This document shows positions 43,948-55,387 of a stretch of DNA of 64,000 nt, in pieces. The stretch spans positions 73,784,707 through 73,848,706 of the forward strand of contig NC_081552.1 of NCBI RefSeq assembly GCF_963082655.1, written 5' to 3'. Position 1 is the stretch's first letter; each line of letters begins with the position of its first letter. The position numbers and the translations under genes were made by a program. The notes beneath the pieces are model-generated. The model worked only from the letters and a program-made list of their open reading frames with translations, was not told where the DNA came from and made no database searches. The DNA comes from Stomoxys calcitrans (taxonomy: Eukaryota > Arthropoda > Insecta > Diptera > Muscidae).

Positions 43948-45074
43948 ATACCCTCCACCAAAGGATGGGGGTATAGTAATTTCGTCATTCTGTTTGTAAC
44001 ACCTCGATATATGCGTCTGGGACCCAATAAAGTATATATATTCTTGATCGTCATGCCATTTTAAGTCGATCTAGCCATGTCCGTCCGTCTGTCTGTCGAA
44101 AGCACGCAAACTTTCGAAGGAGTAAAGCTAGCTGCTTGAAATTACGCACAAATACTTTTTATTAGTATAGCTCAGTTGGGATTGCAAATGGGCCAAATCG
44201 GTCGATGTTTTGATATAGCTGCCACATAAACCGATCTTGGGTATTGACTTCTTCAGCCTCTAGAGGACGTAATTCTTGTCCGACAACTTTGCTAAGTTTG
44301 TCGTAAATCGGTATATAACCTGATATAGCTGCCATATAAACCGATGTGGAATCTTGGCATCTTCAGCTTTTAGAGCGCGAAATTCTTAACCGATGTGGCT
44401 TTAATTTTGCAGGTGGTGTTTTGGTATCACCTCCAACAACTGTGCTAAGTACGATTCAAACTGGTTCATAGACTGGTATAGCTGCCATATAAACCGATCT
44501 TGTATCTTGACTTCTTGAGCCGCTAGAGGGCGCAATTCTCATCCGAAATTTTGCACAAGGTGTTTTGTTATGACTTCCAATAACTGTGCTAAGTATGGCG
44601 CAAATCGGTACATAACCTGATGTAGCTGCCATACAAACCAATCTGGGATCTTGACTTCTTGAGCCTCTAGAGATCATAATTCTCATCCGATTTGGCAAAA
44701 ATTACGTTCAACGGCTTTTCTCATGACCTTCAACATTCGTGTCTTATATGGTCTGAATCGATCTATAGCTTGATACAGCTCCCATATAAACCGATCTCCC
44801 AATTTTGTTTTTTAAGCCCCTACAAGGCACAATTCTTATCCGAATGGACTGAAATACACAAAACACAATGACTTCTAAAATGTTCAGCATTCAATTCATT
44901 TGTGGTCCGAATCGGACTACAACCTGATATAGCTCCAATAGCATAACAGTCCATATTCAATATTCTTTGTTTGCCTAAAAAGAGATAGTGCGCAAAGAAC
45001 TCGACAAATGCGATCCATGGTGGAGGGTATATAAGATTCGGCCCGGACGAACTAAGAACGCTCTTACTTGTTTC
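43948..45074 (-). mobile_element. family A element, full length
   Basis: Hairpin TATACCCTCCACC/GATGGGGGTATA, GACCCAATAAAGTATATATATTC, GTCCGTCCGTCTGTCTGTCG, and six internal units with TAGCTGCCATA blocks. The right end is GGCCCGGACGAACTAAGAACG and CTCTTACTTGTTT. A family B element in the opposite orientation starts 34 bases further on. Confidence 0.86.
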
Positions 45075-45312
45075 ATTTATTTTCAATAAAATGTAACTTT
45101 TTCAAAATTAACAAGTAAAAAAATTCGTAAGTTCGGCCGGGCTGAGCTTTAAATACCCACCACTTCGGGTATGCATGTAAACCATTTCTCATAATAATTT
45201 ATGTTCCATTGCTATATCGAAATATGGTCCGGTTTGAACCAGAGTCGTCATGGACATTGAGTGGTCGAATAAGTACAAGTCATTGTTCAATTTTGTGGAA
45301 CAAAATATTGGT

Positions 45313-46048
45313 CTATATACCCTATACCACTACTGTGGTACAGGGTATTATAACTTGGTGCATTTTTTTTTTGTAACACCCATAAGGAAGACAGATAGAC
45401 CCATTGATAGGTATACCGATCGACTCAGCGTCACTTTCTGATTCGATTTAGCTATGTCCGTCTGTCGGTCCGTCCATGTTAAACTGTGTACAAAATACAG
45501 GATGCAATTTTCATCCGATCGTCTTCAAATTTGGCGCAAGCATTCCCAGAGATGAAGCCTATTGGCCTACTAGATTCGGATATAGCTCCAATATTATGTT
45601 CGTCCGATTTGGACTAAAATTGCAGTTATTTTGCCATTTGTAAACCGATTCTCACGAAATTTTGCACAAAGCGTTCTATTATAAGTCTCAACATTATTGG
45701 TTACTTTCATAGAAATCGGCCCAGATTTAGATACAGCTCTCATATATATGTTCGTCCGATTTGACTAAAATTGCAATAATACCGTTGTTTGTAAACCGAT
45801 TCTCACGAAATTTTGCACGAGTAATTCTCTTCTAAGTCTCGATATTATTAACGAAGTTCATAGAAATCGGCTCAGATTTAGATATAGCTGACATTTAAAT
45901 GTTCGTCCGATTTGTACTAGTATTGCAATAATTTGATCATTTGTAAACCGATTCACACGAAAATTTATATTCGACTACTTAGCTTGCATATCCAATGTGG
46001 TGTAGGGTATCAAAAGGTTGGCATCCCCCGACTTTAGCCCTACCTTAC
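45313..46048 (-). mobile_element. family C element nested in B
   Basis: Hairpin TATACCCTATACC/GTACAGGGTATTATAAC at the left, then TTGTAACACCCATAAGG, CCCATTGATAGGTATACCG, GTCCGTCTGTCGGTCCGTCC and three internal units. The right end has GGTGTAGGGTATCAAAAGG and CCCGACTTTAGCCCTACC. No target duplication is evident. Confidence 0.82.
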
Positions 46049-46240
46049 AAGCCAAACATAAGTACCAGTGTCAAATTACAGCGAAATCGGACAACAAATG
46101 CGCCTTTCATGTGCCCAAGACTTTAAATCGAGAAATCTGTCTATATGCCAGTTATTTCCAAATCTGGACCGATCTGGGCCAAATTGCAGAAAGATGTTGA
46201 GGGGCTATATCCAAATCTGAACCGATCGGGGCTAAATTAA

Positions 46241-46732
46241 ACAAGTAAAAGCGTGCATAGTTCGGCCGGGCCGAATCTTATATACCCTCCACCATAGATT
46301 GCATTTGTCGCGTTCTTTTCCCGATATCCTTTTTGGGCAAACAAAGGACACAAAAAAACAAAAGAATTGCTATAATATTGGAGCTATATCAAGTTAAGGT
46401 TCGAGTCGGACCATAATTGATTTGAAGATTGAAGACCATAGTAGAAGTCAAGATCGGTTTATATGGCAGCTATATCAAAACATGGACCGATATAGCCCAT
46501 TTACAATCCCAACCGACCTACACTAATATGAAGTATTTGTGCAGAGTTTCCAGCGGCTAGCTTTACTCCTTCGAAAGTTAGCGTGCTTTCGACAGACAGA
46601 CGAACGTGCATGGCTAGATCAACTTAAAATGTTATGACGATCAAGAATATATATACTTTAGATGAATATTTCGAGGAGTTACAAACAGAATGACGAAATT
46701 AGTGTACCCCCATCCTATGGTGGAGGGTGTAA
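46241..46732 (+). mobile_element. family A element, internally deleted, nested in B
   Basis: 5' end AACAAGTAAAAGCGTGCATAG, GTTCGGCCGGGCCGAATC and ATACCCTCCACCATAGATTG. Most internal units are deleted: AGTAGAAGTCAAGATCGG joins early to late sequence near 46445. The 3' part has GACAGACAGACGAACGTGC, AATATATATACTTTAG and the hairpin. It shows that both ends are sufficient to define an inserted copy. Confidence 0.85.
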
Positions 46733-47060
46733 AGAGAATATCGAGCACAACTCACTGTCTCGAATTTTAGCAAAACCGGATAATAAATGTGTCTATATGT
46801 GCCGGATAATAAATGTGTCTATATGGGGGTTATATGAAGATATAGCCCATTTTCAAACTTAACCGGCCTATGGACAAAGAAAAAAGATGTGTTTTAAGCT
46901 CAAAAATTCTTTTTTTAAAGACTGTAGCGTGGTTTCAACAGACAGACGGACGGAGATGGCTAGATCGTCTTCGATTTTTAAGACAAAATGGATGTGTCGA
47001 TGTTTTGCAAACGGAATGACAAAATGTATACCCTCATCCTTCGTTGGTGGGTATAAAAGC

Positions 47061-48109
47061 GGCGTCCTAATTTTATGACCACCACAGTACAATCGATGCA
47101 AAACGAGATACCTTCACTTAATTGTACATGAAAAGGAGAGATGTGCATCGATTTCTATGATCAATGTCTCATTTTGTTCATTGGTTATGTGGATTTTCGC
47201 GAAAGTTATGATACTTTTTTTTTTAAACAAATAAAATTTTTTCACAAAAATATAACTTTCGAGTGCTTTATGATTTTTTTCTTTATCTAAATAGAATAAA
47301 TTCCATTTTAGTCATTAATAGGCAAAAACTCTTCCATTAATGATGCAGGATACAGGAAAAAAGTCATCACCCTTATCAATACATGCATAATAGAGTATGT
47401 AACGGAATTTTCACTTGAAGATTTGCATAGTGGACCAACCAATGACTCCCCACCACCGTCATTCGCCATATAAACTGCATCTACAATAAAATTTTTGGGT
47501 CGCCCCATCCCACCCTCCACGAGGGAAACCACATTGCGAACAATCACATTTTTTAGATTTGTTCGATCAACTGAGCTGTTCGAGAGCTTTGGCTGATAGG
47601 ATAACAACCTACTTCTTCCATATACAGCTAAAAAGCCAAACATTGTCCGAAGCCGAGAGGTAACATGTTGAAATGATTTATCCCCCTTCCAAACCAAAAA
47701 GTACACCTACATGAAGTCAATATAAAGCTGAAAAACCTTGGAGCTGATACTGCAGATGATGTTGTTGTTTGTTTGCCTTGTTCCCCCAAACACCTGCAAA
47801 TAGAGTTGCCAGACTTTGGTAAACATTCACATGCACTCACACATTTGCCACCCTTGGGTATGGAGAAATGATGGATACATCCTTTTTGTGATGTCTGTTT
47901 GCCTGTTCAACTCTTTGCTTGTTTACGAGTATGTGTCCATGCAATTTGATCAAAAAGCCACAAAAAGGAAAAACGTTTGGATTGCAACTTATTTGACCAT
48001 AAATTATGGCCTTAACGTAGACTGGGGTATGATATTGAATCAATGGCGTAGCGGGCGTAAGTTTTAGTGGGAGTAAATTCAAGGTGTTATTAAAATACAT
48101 AGAATGTGA
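47061..48109. other. repeat-poor island, no gene recognised
   Basis: About 1 kb. The open frames 47308-47706 and 47628-48100 (minus) and 47816-48067 (plus) overlap one another and show no known domain. A 17-base stretch at 47357-47373 is the inverse of 41982-41998. Confidence 0.4.
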
Positions 48110-50623
48110 TGGGTTAGGTTAGGGGGGAGGGCACACGACTAGCAACCTCGACTAATAGCCGCTTCATTCGGAAATCTTAGATCCATTGTGCTCACCCTAG
48201 CCATAAACCATAGAACGATAAACGACAGCAAATAAGGACAAAAAACGAAACTAATGCATAAAAAGAGAAGAAACTCACCGTCGGCAAACTCAAGCCTCTA
48301 CAGAACTCAGGAATATCAAGAGGGCGTAGACTCTGTGGGGAATACAGGCTCAAACACCCATTAACCTGTGCCTTCTCGTCGCAATTGCGCGGCAGTCTCT
48401 CCCTGTACGTAGCGCGACATCAAAGACCTGACGAACAGTGTCCAGTCAGGGCTCATATTAGCAGTCCTAAGGCATGCGTTCTCAGCCCCAGGATAAGCGA
48501 CGTCCTGTTTTGCGAAATACTCGGCCACAGCGCCTTTGATACCTTTTAACCTACAGCACTAGCCCACGCCTTATTCGTAGAAGATGTCTACCCTACCAAG
48601 AAGATCGCACAGTGGAGGCCTTATTGATTCCATAGCAAAATCTTTGGCAATCAGAGTTTAATTCCTGTCCAGCTCGTCTGCTGCTTCGTTCTTCACTATA
48701 CCTTGATGGCCGGGGTCCCACGGCCCGACGCCAGAGCCATCAGCGCCGCCTGATTGTCCATGTATATTGTGACGGTCTGATTGGGCCCCTGCGCCCACAT
48801 CAACATCGTCCCCAGTGCCTTTATTATCGCGAAATCCTTTGCCTGAAAGACGCTGCACACATCCAGAAGTCTATAAGATTCACTGATTCCAAAGAAATCA
48901 ATCCTGCTTCAGTGCCGCCATCCAATTTAGACCCATTCGTGTATAAAGAGGGTCCGGGGAAGGGCAGGTGCCCCCAACTCAGAGATTCCGTTTCGGGAAA
49001 ACCACTTCCATGCTATCAACAAGGACGGACTCTAGTAGTATATAATCAGTCGCGTCGCGTATAGCATGGCGCCTCGCGGCAACACCATCCCTCCACAGAA
49101 CAGAAAAATTGCCTAAGTAAGAGGAACGCCGTGTACCTGAATCCCTTGCAAATAGGTGTTAAGTCATAAGTTCGAGAATGCCATTAGCCGCCTCTTTTTG
49201 GGCACTTCTTCTTGGCCCTGAGATTAACCTGTCGCGGTTCCCTGTATCTTCTCGATCATCCTGCGAAGGGCATAATTAAGGGCAAAGCTTTGTGCCACCC
49301 CAGACAACCAGAGGGGAGAATTGGCCGAACGACTCCCGTTAATATCCAGTGCACCGGTCCGGCCTTAGGACCCATTTTCTTCCAAACGAGTTGCGACAGA
49401 AGTAGAGAGCATACATTCCCCTTTTGACCCTTTCTCGAACGTTTCTTCTTTGACTTAGTTTCTGGTCAAGAATAACGTCCAAGTACTTGGCCTTCGAAGA
49501 AAGCGGTAGCTTCAAAGCACCAAAAACACCCAGCTTCCTCCTTCTGGTGAAAAGGTCCAGGTCGTGGTCCATGTCCACAAGGGCACCATGTATGGACTCC
49601 AACTTTTTAAAAGCCCTTTCTATGTCCAAGAAGGCCGCCAGAGTGCAGTCACACACACACAAATTCCCCTCAATGTAGTCAACCACATCATGAAGGGTGA
49701 TGTCAACCGACCGACCCTTAGTGAACGCATGTTGATAGCCTTGTACAAACGTGGGGTCGACATAGTCCCTAAATCATATGACACTTAGTCTCTTCAAAGC
49801 CTTCAAAATGAAGGAGGAGAGGTTTATTGGTCTGACTCCTTGGGTAGAGATTGGATCGGTTTTCCCCCTTTCGGCTTTCGGGATAAAAATCAACTTAACT
49901 TTCCGCTACGCAGTCCGTACATAGTCCATCAAAATACAGCTTCTAAAAACCATCTTAAGAAGTCGTACGACAATCGGTGCTGCCTTTTGCATGTTCTACG
50001 CCATCCGATCCCATTGACATGTAGGGTTCGAACGAATTCACCGTCCAGACTATCTTCTCCTCCGTTATCATGTCCCCTCAACCATGGACAGTGACCATCC
50101 GAGTTAAATGACAAACGGCCCACGTCCGAGCGCCCAGGGAAGTGTATAACAGCCAGTAGTTTGAGCGCCTCAGAGTTAGATTCCTTAGAGGTTCCGTTAT
50201 ACCCATGAGGCTCTCCTGAACTATTTCACCTCACTCTTGAACTTGTTTAAGGACTCCCTGAACAGGTTTTTTTCCCTCTATTATAAGCTCTCCTCGTAGT
50301 CTGCCTTAAGACGTTGTTTCACCGAACAGCTTGCGATTTCTTACCTGGATTTGTTAGAGGGCAGTTCTCCTCATAACTACTCAACATGGTTTCTGTCAAC
50401 GTATTCGCTGTCAATTCAAGTTTCTTCTATCAGTAATCAAAGTGCTAATGGTTCGAAGCTTGGGTTTTTTTGGGGTTCGTTCGGTGTTGCCCGGAAACAA
50501 CATCAGATCGAATAAGATATATCTGTGGTCCGAAAATGAGTCCTCGTCGAACTCTCTCCAATCCCTTAAGATAGTGTCATCGAGATTCGTCAAAGTTATG
50601 CCTATCACCTCTGACCTGTTAAG
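48110..50623 (-). pseudogene. LOA/I-type LINE: end of endonuclease, reverse transcriptase and RNase H, degraded
   Basis: On the minus strand: SFSDHRYILFDLM (about 50545-50505) is the end of an endonuclease domain. Reverse transcriptase remnants lie at about 50100-49340, including TLAAFLDIERAFKKLESIHG and later KAKYLDVILDQKLSQRRNVR and LYFCRNSFGRKW. An RNase H domain follows at about 48940-48650, starting YTNGSKLDGGTEAG (the first Asp changed to Asn) and then VTIYMDNQAALMALAS. Many frameshifts. The presence of RNase H after the polymerase is why I prefer the I/LOA group to RTE or Jockey. Confidence 0.8.
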
Positions 50624-50836
50624 AGTAATTGCGGATTTTTTAAAAGAAAGTAAATGTATTTTTAATAGAACTTAGAATGAACTTTAATCAAATATACTTT
50701 TTTTTATAAAGCAAGCTAAAAGTAACAGCTGATAACTGACAGAAGAAAGAATGCAATTACAGATTCACAAGCTGTGAAAAAAAATTTTCAACGCCGACTA
50801 TATGAAAAATCCGCAATTACTTTTTGGGCAACCCAA
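50624..50836. mobile_element. mariner-type miniature element inserted in the LINE
   Basis: The right end reads AAAAATCCGCAATTACTTTT then TGGGCAACCCAA next to TA (50837-50838). The left end has the inverse AGTAATTGCGGATTTTTT, but the outer TTGGGTTGCCCAAAA part is missing, so it is truncated by about 15 bases. No coding. It splits the LINE endonuclease, whose N-terminal part continues at 50837. Confidence 0.75.
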
Positions 50837-51330
50837 TAACAAACACTCAATCTCAAAGACGTCCGATCACCATTGTTACAGTTTGATTGAAAGATGATTA
50901 AACTTTTTCTACCCTCAATACGTGTCCTTATCTTTTCACCTGAGGGTGAAGTAAAGACTGTGTAATTCCTATTGCCTAACCCAGAGATCCTATTTTTAAC
51001 AACATAAGGTTCCTGAATGAATGCAATGTCGACCGAAGAGTTAGAAAGAAAGTTGAAGGATGTTGTTCGAGGCGGCTACGGAGTGGTGTAGATTAATCTG
51101 CACCACTCTTAGTCTCCTCCCTAGAATCACTTTTTGACTTCGAAAGTCGGACAAAGCCTGTACTTTTTACTCATCAAATAGCGCTCCGAGTCCTTGCCGA
51201 TCGAAGCCTTCAGAATCATGTCGCCGCTCACGCACAGGGCTATGTGGAAAAAAGTTTCCATCTTTCTGTACAGAGTACAAAGTTCTGCCTCGCTAGCTAC
51301 CTCATGAAGCCCGAATCGATTCATTCAGTC
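50837..51330 (-). pseudogene. N-terminal endonuclease part of the same LOA/I-type LINE
   Basis: Read on the minus strand from about 51090: VQINLHHSVAASNNILQLS, then after a frameshift SVDIAFIQEPYVVKNRISG and YTVFTSPSGEKIRTRIEGRK. This is the start of an AP-like endonuclease as in LOA/R1-type elements. The open frame 51324-51127 further upstream is in the right place for the end of ORF1 or the ORF2 leader but shows no zinc-knuckle motif. Confidence 0.75.
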
Positions 51331-51452
51331 CGAACAAACGCCTGAGTTCCGCCCCCGGCCGGGGGACTCAACGTTATCGATTGCCCAACGTAAAAATTCT
51401 TTCTACTTTCCGTTCGCATAATCGATTATTCTCAGGCCAATGAGCTCCTGAA

Positions 51453-51809
51453 GCTGAAATTTCATTCCAATCGGATAGGAATTGCGCCCTCTAGAGGCTC
51501 AAGAAATCTAGACCCACGATCGGTTTATATGGCAGCTATGTCAAAACGTGGACAGATATAGCGCATATACAATCCAAACCGACCTACACTAATAAGAAGC
51601 ATTTGTGCAAAAATTTCAAGCGGCTAGCTTTACTCCTTCGAAAGCTAGCGTGCTTTTGACAGACAGACGGACGGACATGGCTAGATCGATATAAAATATC
51701 ACGACGATCAAGAATATATATACTTTATGTGGTCTCAGACGAATACTTCGAGTAGTTACAAACAGAATGACGATATTAATATACCCCCATCCTATGGTGG
51801 AGGGTATAA
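51453..51809 (+). mobile_element. family A element, 3' part only
   Basis: Begins in a unit at AAATTTCATTCCAATCGG. It continues through TATGGCAGCTATGTC, AAGCGGCTAGCTTTACTCC, GACAGACAGACGGACGGAC and AATATATATACTTTATG to the hairpin TATACCCCCATCC/GGTGGAGGGTATAA. Confidence 0.82.
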
Positions 51810-51825
51810 ACATTAAATAACTTTA

Positions 51826-52146
51826 AAATTCAGTACGAAGTTGCTCCTCCTTTGTTATTTATGACTTCTCTCAATCTTTCGTCATACTTAAAGCAAGGAT
51901 CTTCAGATTATTTGTTGCAATTGCTCTCCATTCACTTTGGATTTTTTCCCAAAATGTTTGAAGATTTGATCTGGATTTCATCGGGATTTTGTCATCTAGG
52001 ATAGCCCAAAGATGCTCTATGTGGTTTAGATCAAGGCTTGAGCAGGCCATTCTAACTTTTCAACTTTATTTTCCTCAAAATATTTTTTAGCGACCTTACT
52101 CGTGTGCTTGGGGTCGTTGTCTCGTTGAAAGATGACTACTAAACTA
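51826..52146 (-). pseudogene. Tc1-like transposase, C-terminal fragment
   Basis: On the minus strand it starts VIFQRDNDPKHTSKVAKKYF, holding the second catalytic Asp in DNDPKHTS, and then KVEKLEWPAQA. After a frameshift it goes on as EHLWAILDDKIPMKS, including the Glu of the DDE triad in EHLW, and ends near INNKGGATSY. The N-terminal DNA-binding domain and the first Asp are missing, and no terminal inverted repeats are seen. It differs from the E transposase. Confidence 0.85.
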
Positions 52147-52165
52147 CTACTAAATTTATCTTATA

Positions 52166-52696
52166 TATAGCAAGGAAGAGCGTGCTAAGTTTGGCTGGGC
52201 CGAATCTTATATACCCTCCACTATGGATCGCATTTGTCGAGATCCTGCGCATAGTATCTCTTTTTTAAGCAGACAAAGAATATTGAATAAGAACTGTTAT
52301 GCTATTGCATCTATATCAAGGTATAGTCCGATTCGTACCATAAGTGAATGCTGAACATTGTAGAAGTCATTGTGTAATATTTAAGTTCATTCGGATAAGA
52401 ATTGCGCCTTGTAGGGGCTCAAGAAGCAAAATCGGGAGATCCGTTTATATGGGAGCTGTATCAAGCTACTCATCGATTCAGACCATATTAGACACGTATG
52501 TTGAAGGTGATGAGAGAAGCCGTTGTACAAAACTTCTGCCAAAACGGATGAGAATTGTGCCCTCTAGAGGCTCAAGAAGTCAAGACCCAAGATCGGTTTA
52601 TATGGCAGCTATATCAAAACATGTACCGATTTGGCCCATTTACAATCCCAACCGACCTACACTAATAAAAATTATTTGTGCAAAATTTCAAGCGGG
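52166..52696 (+). mobile_element. family A element, 3' truncated
   Basis: 5' end GCAAGGAAGAGCGTGCTAAG, GTTTGGCTGGGCCGAATC and ATACCCTCCACTATGGATCG, then internal units to CAAAATTTCAAGCGGG. The (GTCY)n run and hairpin are absent; unrelated sequence follows to 52905. Confidence 0.82.
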
Positions 52697-52905
52697 TTTC
52701 AAGTACAATATCTCCACTGGTTTGGTGTATACACGAGTTTTAATTTTTCTTTGTTGGCTTGATTGGCTTCGTAGTTTGCAATTTACGAATGCATTTATGC
52801 TTCGATTTTAATTTTTATGCATGGTTTGGATTTATTACAACGACTTTGCTGCAAAAAGTGTCCACATCTTATTATTCAGTTAAAAGTTGCATAGCTTGCA
52901 AATAA

Positions 52906-54326
52906 AAACAAGTAAAAAGGCGTTAAGTTCGGCCGGGCCGAACTTTGGATACCCACCACCTCGGATATATATGTAAACAACCTTTCGTCAAAATCCGGTG
53001 CAAATCTCATACCTTATGCCCCATAGTAGCTACATCAATATATGTTCCGATTTGGACCAAATAGTAATAATAGTCATTGTTCAATTGTATATAACAAAAT
53101 ATTGGTCTTTTGAATAGCTATATCTTAAAATAAACCGATCTGAACTATATACGACACGGATGTCGAAAAGCCTCACATAAGTCAATGTGTCAAATTTCAG
53201 GGCAATCGGATTAAAAAAGGGCCTTTTTTGGGGCCAAAAATTCAAATCGAGAGATGGGTCTATATGGCAGCTATATGAAAACCTTGATCGATCTCGACCA
53301 AATTGCAGAAATATGTGGAGGAGCTTATCTTAGCTCTTTGTCCTAAATTTCGGCATCATCGGACAACAAATGCGCTTTTTATGGCCCCAAAACCTAAAAC
53401 CGAGAGATCGATCTATATGGCAGCTATATCTAAATCTGGACCGATCTGAGCCAAATTGACGGAAGATGTTGAAGGGCCTAACACAACTCACTGTCCCAAA
53501 TTTCCGCAAAATCGAATAATAAATATGGCTTTTATGGGCCTAAGACCCTAAATCGGAGGATCGGTCTATATGGCAGCTATATCCAAATCTGAACCGAGCT
53601 GAGCCATATTGGCGAAGGATGTCGGAGGGACTAAGACAACTCACTGACCCAAATTTCAGCAAAATTGGATAATAAATGGGGCTTTAATGGGCCTAAGACC
53701 CTAAATCGGAGGATCGGTCTATATGGCAGCTATATCTAAATCTGGACCGATCTGAGCCAAATTGGCGGAGGATGTTGAAGGGCCTAACAAAACTCACTGT
53801 TCCAAATTTCAGCAAAATCGGATAATAAATGTGGCTTTTATGAGCCTATGCCCCTAAATCGGAGGATCGGTCTATATGGCAGCTATATCCAAATCTGGAC
53901 CGATCTGAGCCAAATTGACGGAAGATATCGGAGGGCCTAAGACAACTCACTGTCCCAAATTTCAGCAAAATCGGATAATAAATGTGGCTTTTATTGGCCT
54001 AAGACCCTAAATCGGCGGATCGGTATATATGGGGGCTATATCAAGATATAGTCCGATTTTGCCCATCTTCGAACTTAACCTGCTTATGGACAAAAAAAGA
54101 ATCTGTGCAAAGTTTCAGCTCAATATCTCTATTTTTGAAGACTGTAGCGTGATTTCAACAGACAGACGGACAGACGGACGGACAGACGGACGGACATGTC
54201 TAGATCGTCTTAGATTTTTACGCTGATCAAGAATATATATACTTTATAGGGTCGGAAATGGATATTTCGATGTGTTGCAAACGGAATGACAAAATGAATA
54301 TACCCCCACCGTCGGTGGTGGGTATA
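52906..54326 (+). mobile_element. family B element, expanded, with a 153-bp tandem array
   Basis: 5' end AACAAGTAAAAAGGCGTTAAG, GTTCGGCCGGGCCGAACTTTG and ATACCCACCACCTCGG. The unit phrase ending in ATATGG occurs at 53415, 53568, 53721, 53874 and 54027: five positions exactly 153 bases apart. Unit sequences are very similar (GGATCGGTCTATATGGCAG, CTGAGCCAAATTG, CTAAGACCCTAAATCGG), which points to recent local amplification. The 3' end has AACAGACAGACGGACAGACGG with further GGAC repeats, ATATATACTTTATAGGGTCG and the hairpin TATACCCCCACCG/CGGTGGTGGGTATAA. At 1.42 kb it is the longest uninterrupted B. Confidence 0.9.
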
Positions 54327-54422
54327 AAAAAATGTGAAAAAAATTAATTTTTTAAACTTTTTTGTCAATGAAGGTATTTTCATTGATTATTCTTTATTGA
54401 AAAAACTTGCTTCAATACCTTA

Positions 54423-55387
54423 TTTTTATACCCTATACCACTACTGTAGAACAGGGTATTATTTAGAACTTATTGCATTTGTTTGTAACACCCAAAAGGA
54501 AGACAGATAGACCCATTGATAAGTATACCGATCGACTCAGAATCACTTTCTCATTCGATTTAGCTATGTCCGCCTGTCCATGTTAATTTGTGTACAAACT
54601 ACAGGTCGCAGTTTTCATCCGATCATCATCAAATTTGGTACGGGCATGTTTTTCGGCCTGGAGACGAAGCCTAATGAAATTGAAAACAATCGGTTCAGAT
54701 TTGGATATAGCTCCTATATATATGTTCGTCCGATTTGCAGTAATACTGCAATGAAATGGTCATTTGTTAACCGATTCTTTCGAAATATGGCAGGAAGGAC
54801 TTTCTTATGACCCTCGACATTAATGGTGAATTTCAGAGAAATCTGTATAGATTTAGATGTAGCTTCTATGTACATTTTCCTCCGATTTGGAATATAATGC
54901 AATAAATTCCTCATTTGTTAACCGATTCTTTCGAAATTTGGCAGGAATGATTTTCCTATATGACTCTTACTAATATTGGTGCATTTCATAGAAATCGGTT
55001 CAGATTTAGTTATACCTGCCATACATATATAGACGATTTTCCCACTGCAAGCGTATTTATTGACCAATCATCCCAACATTTTGTACAACGCTTTCCTCGA
55101 TGACTTCCGCGATATCTAAGAAGTTTCAGACTTAGATGTAGCTCCCATATACATATATGTTAGTCAGATTTAGAGTAATTTACAACAATTTTGTCATTTG
55201 TCAACCGTAGTTATTACAGTTTGAACATAGTTGCTCAAAATTTGATGCGGATTGTTTAATAACCCATCTGAAAACATCTGCCGAGTTTCATCAAAATTGG
55301 TTCAAATTCCCACTTTGTACCTATAGGGTAGGTGTAGGGTATTTTAAAGTCGGCACCGCCCGAATTTAGCCTCTCCTTACTGGTTTT
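54423..55387 (-). mobile_element. family C element
   Basis: Hairpin TATACCCTATACC/GAACAGGGTATTATTT at the left, TTGTAACACCCAAAAGGAAG, CCCATTGATAAGTATACCG, a short GTCCGCCTGTCC run and four internal units with TAGATATAGCTCC-like blocks. The right end has GGTGTAGGGTATTTTAAAG and CGGCACCGCCCGAATTTAGCC. Confidence 0.82.

Larger units (their letters stand above)
45108..47060 (+). mobile_element. family B element hosting a C and an A element
   Basis: The B sequence is in three pieces. 45108-45312 is the 5' end, with AACAAGTAAAAAAATTCG and GTTCGGCCGGGCTGAGC. 46049-46240 holds internal units. 46733-47060 holds the last unit, CAACAGACAGACGGACGG and the hairpin ATACCCTCATCC/GTTGGTGGGTATAA. The pieces join in the right order if the C (45313-46048) and A (46241-46732) insertions are removed. 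The last piece has a 24-bp duplication (46776-46799 and 46802-46825). Confidence 0.85.
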
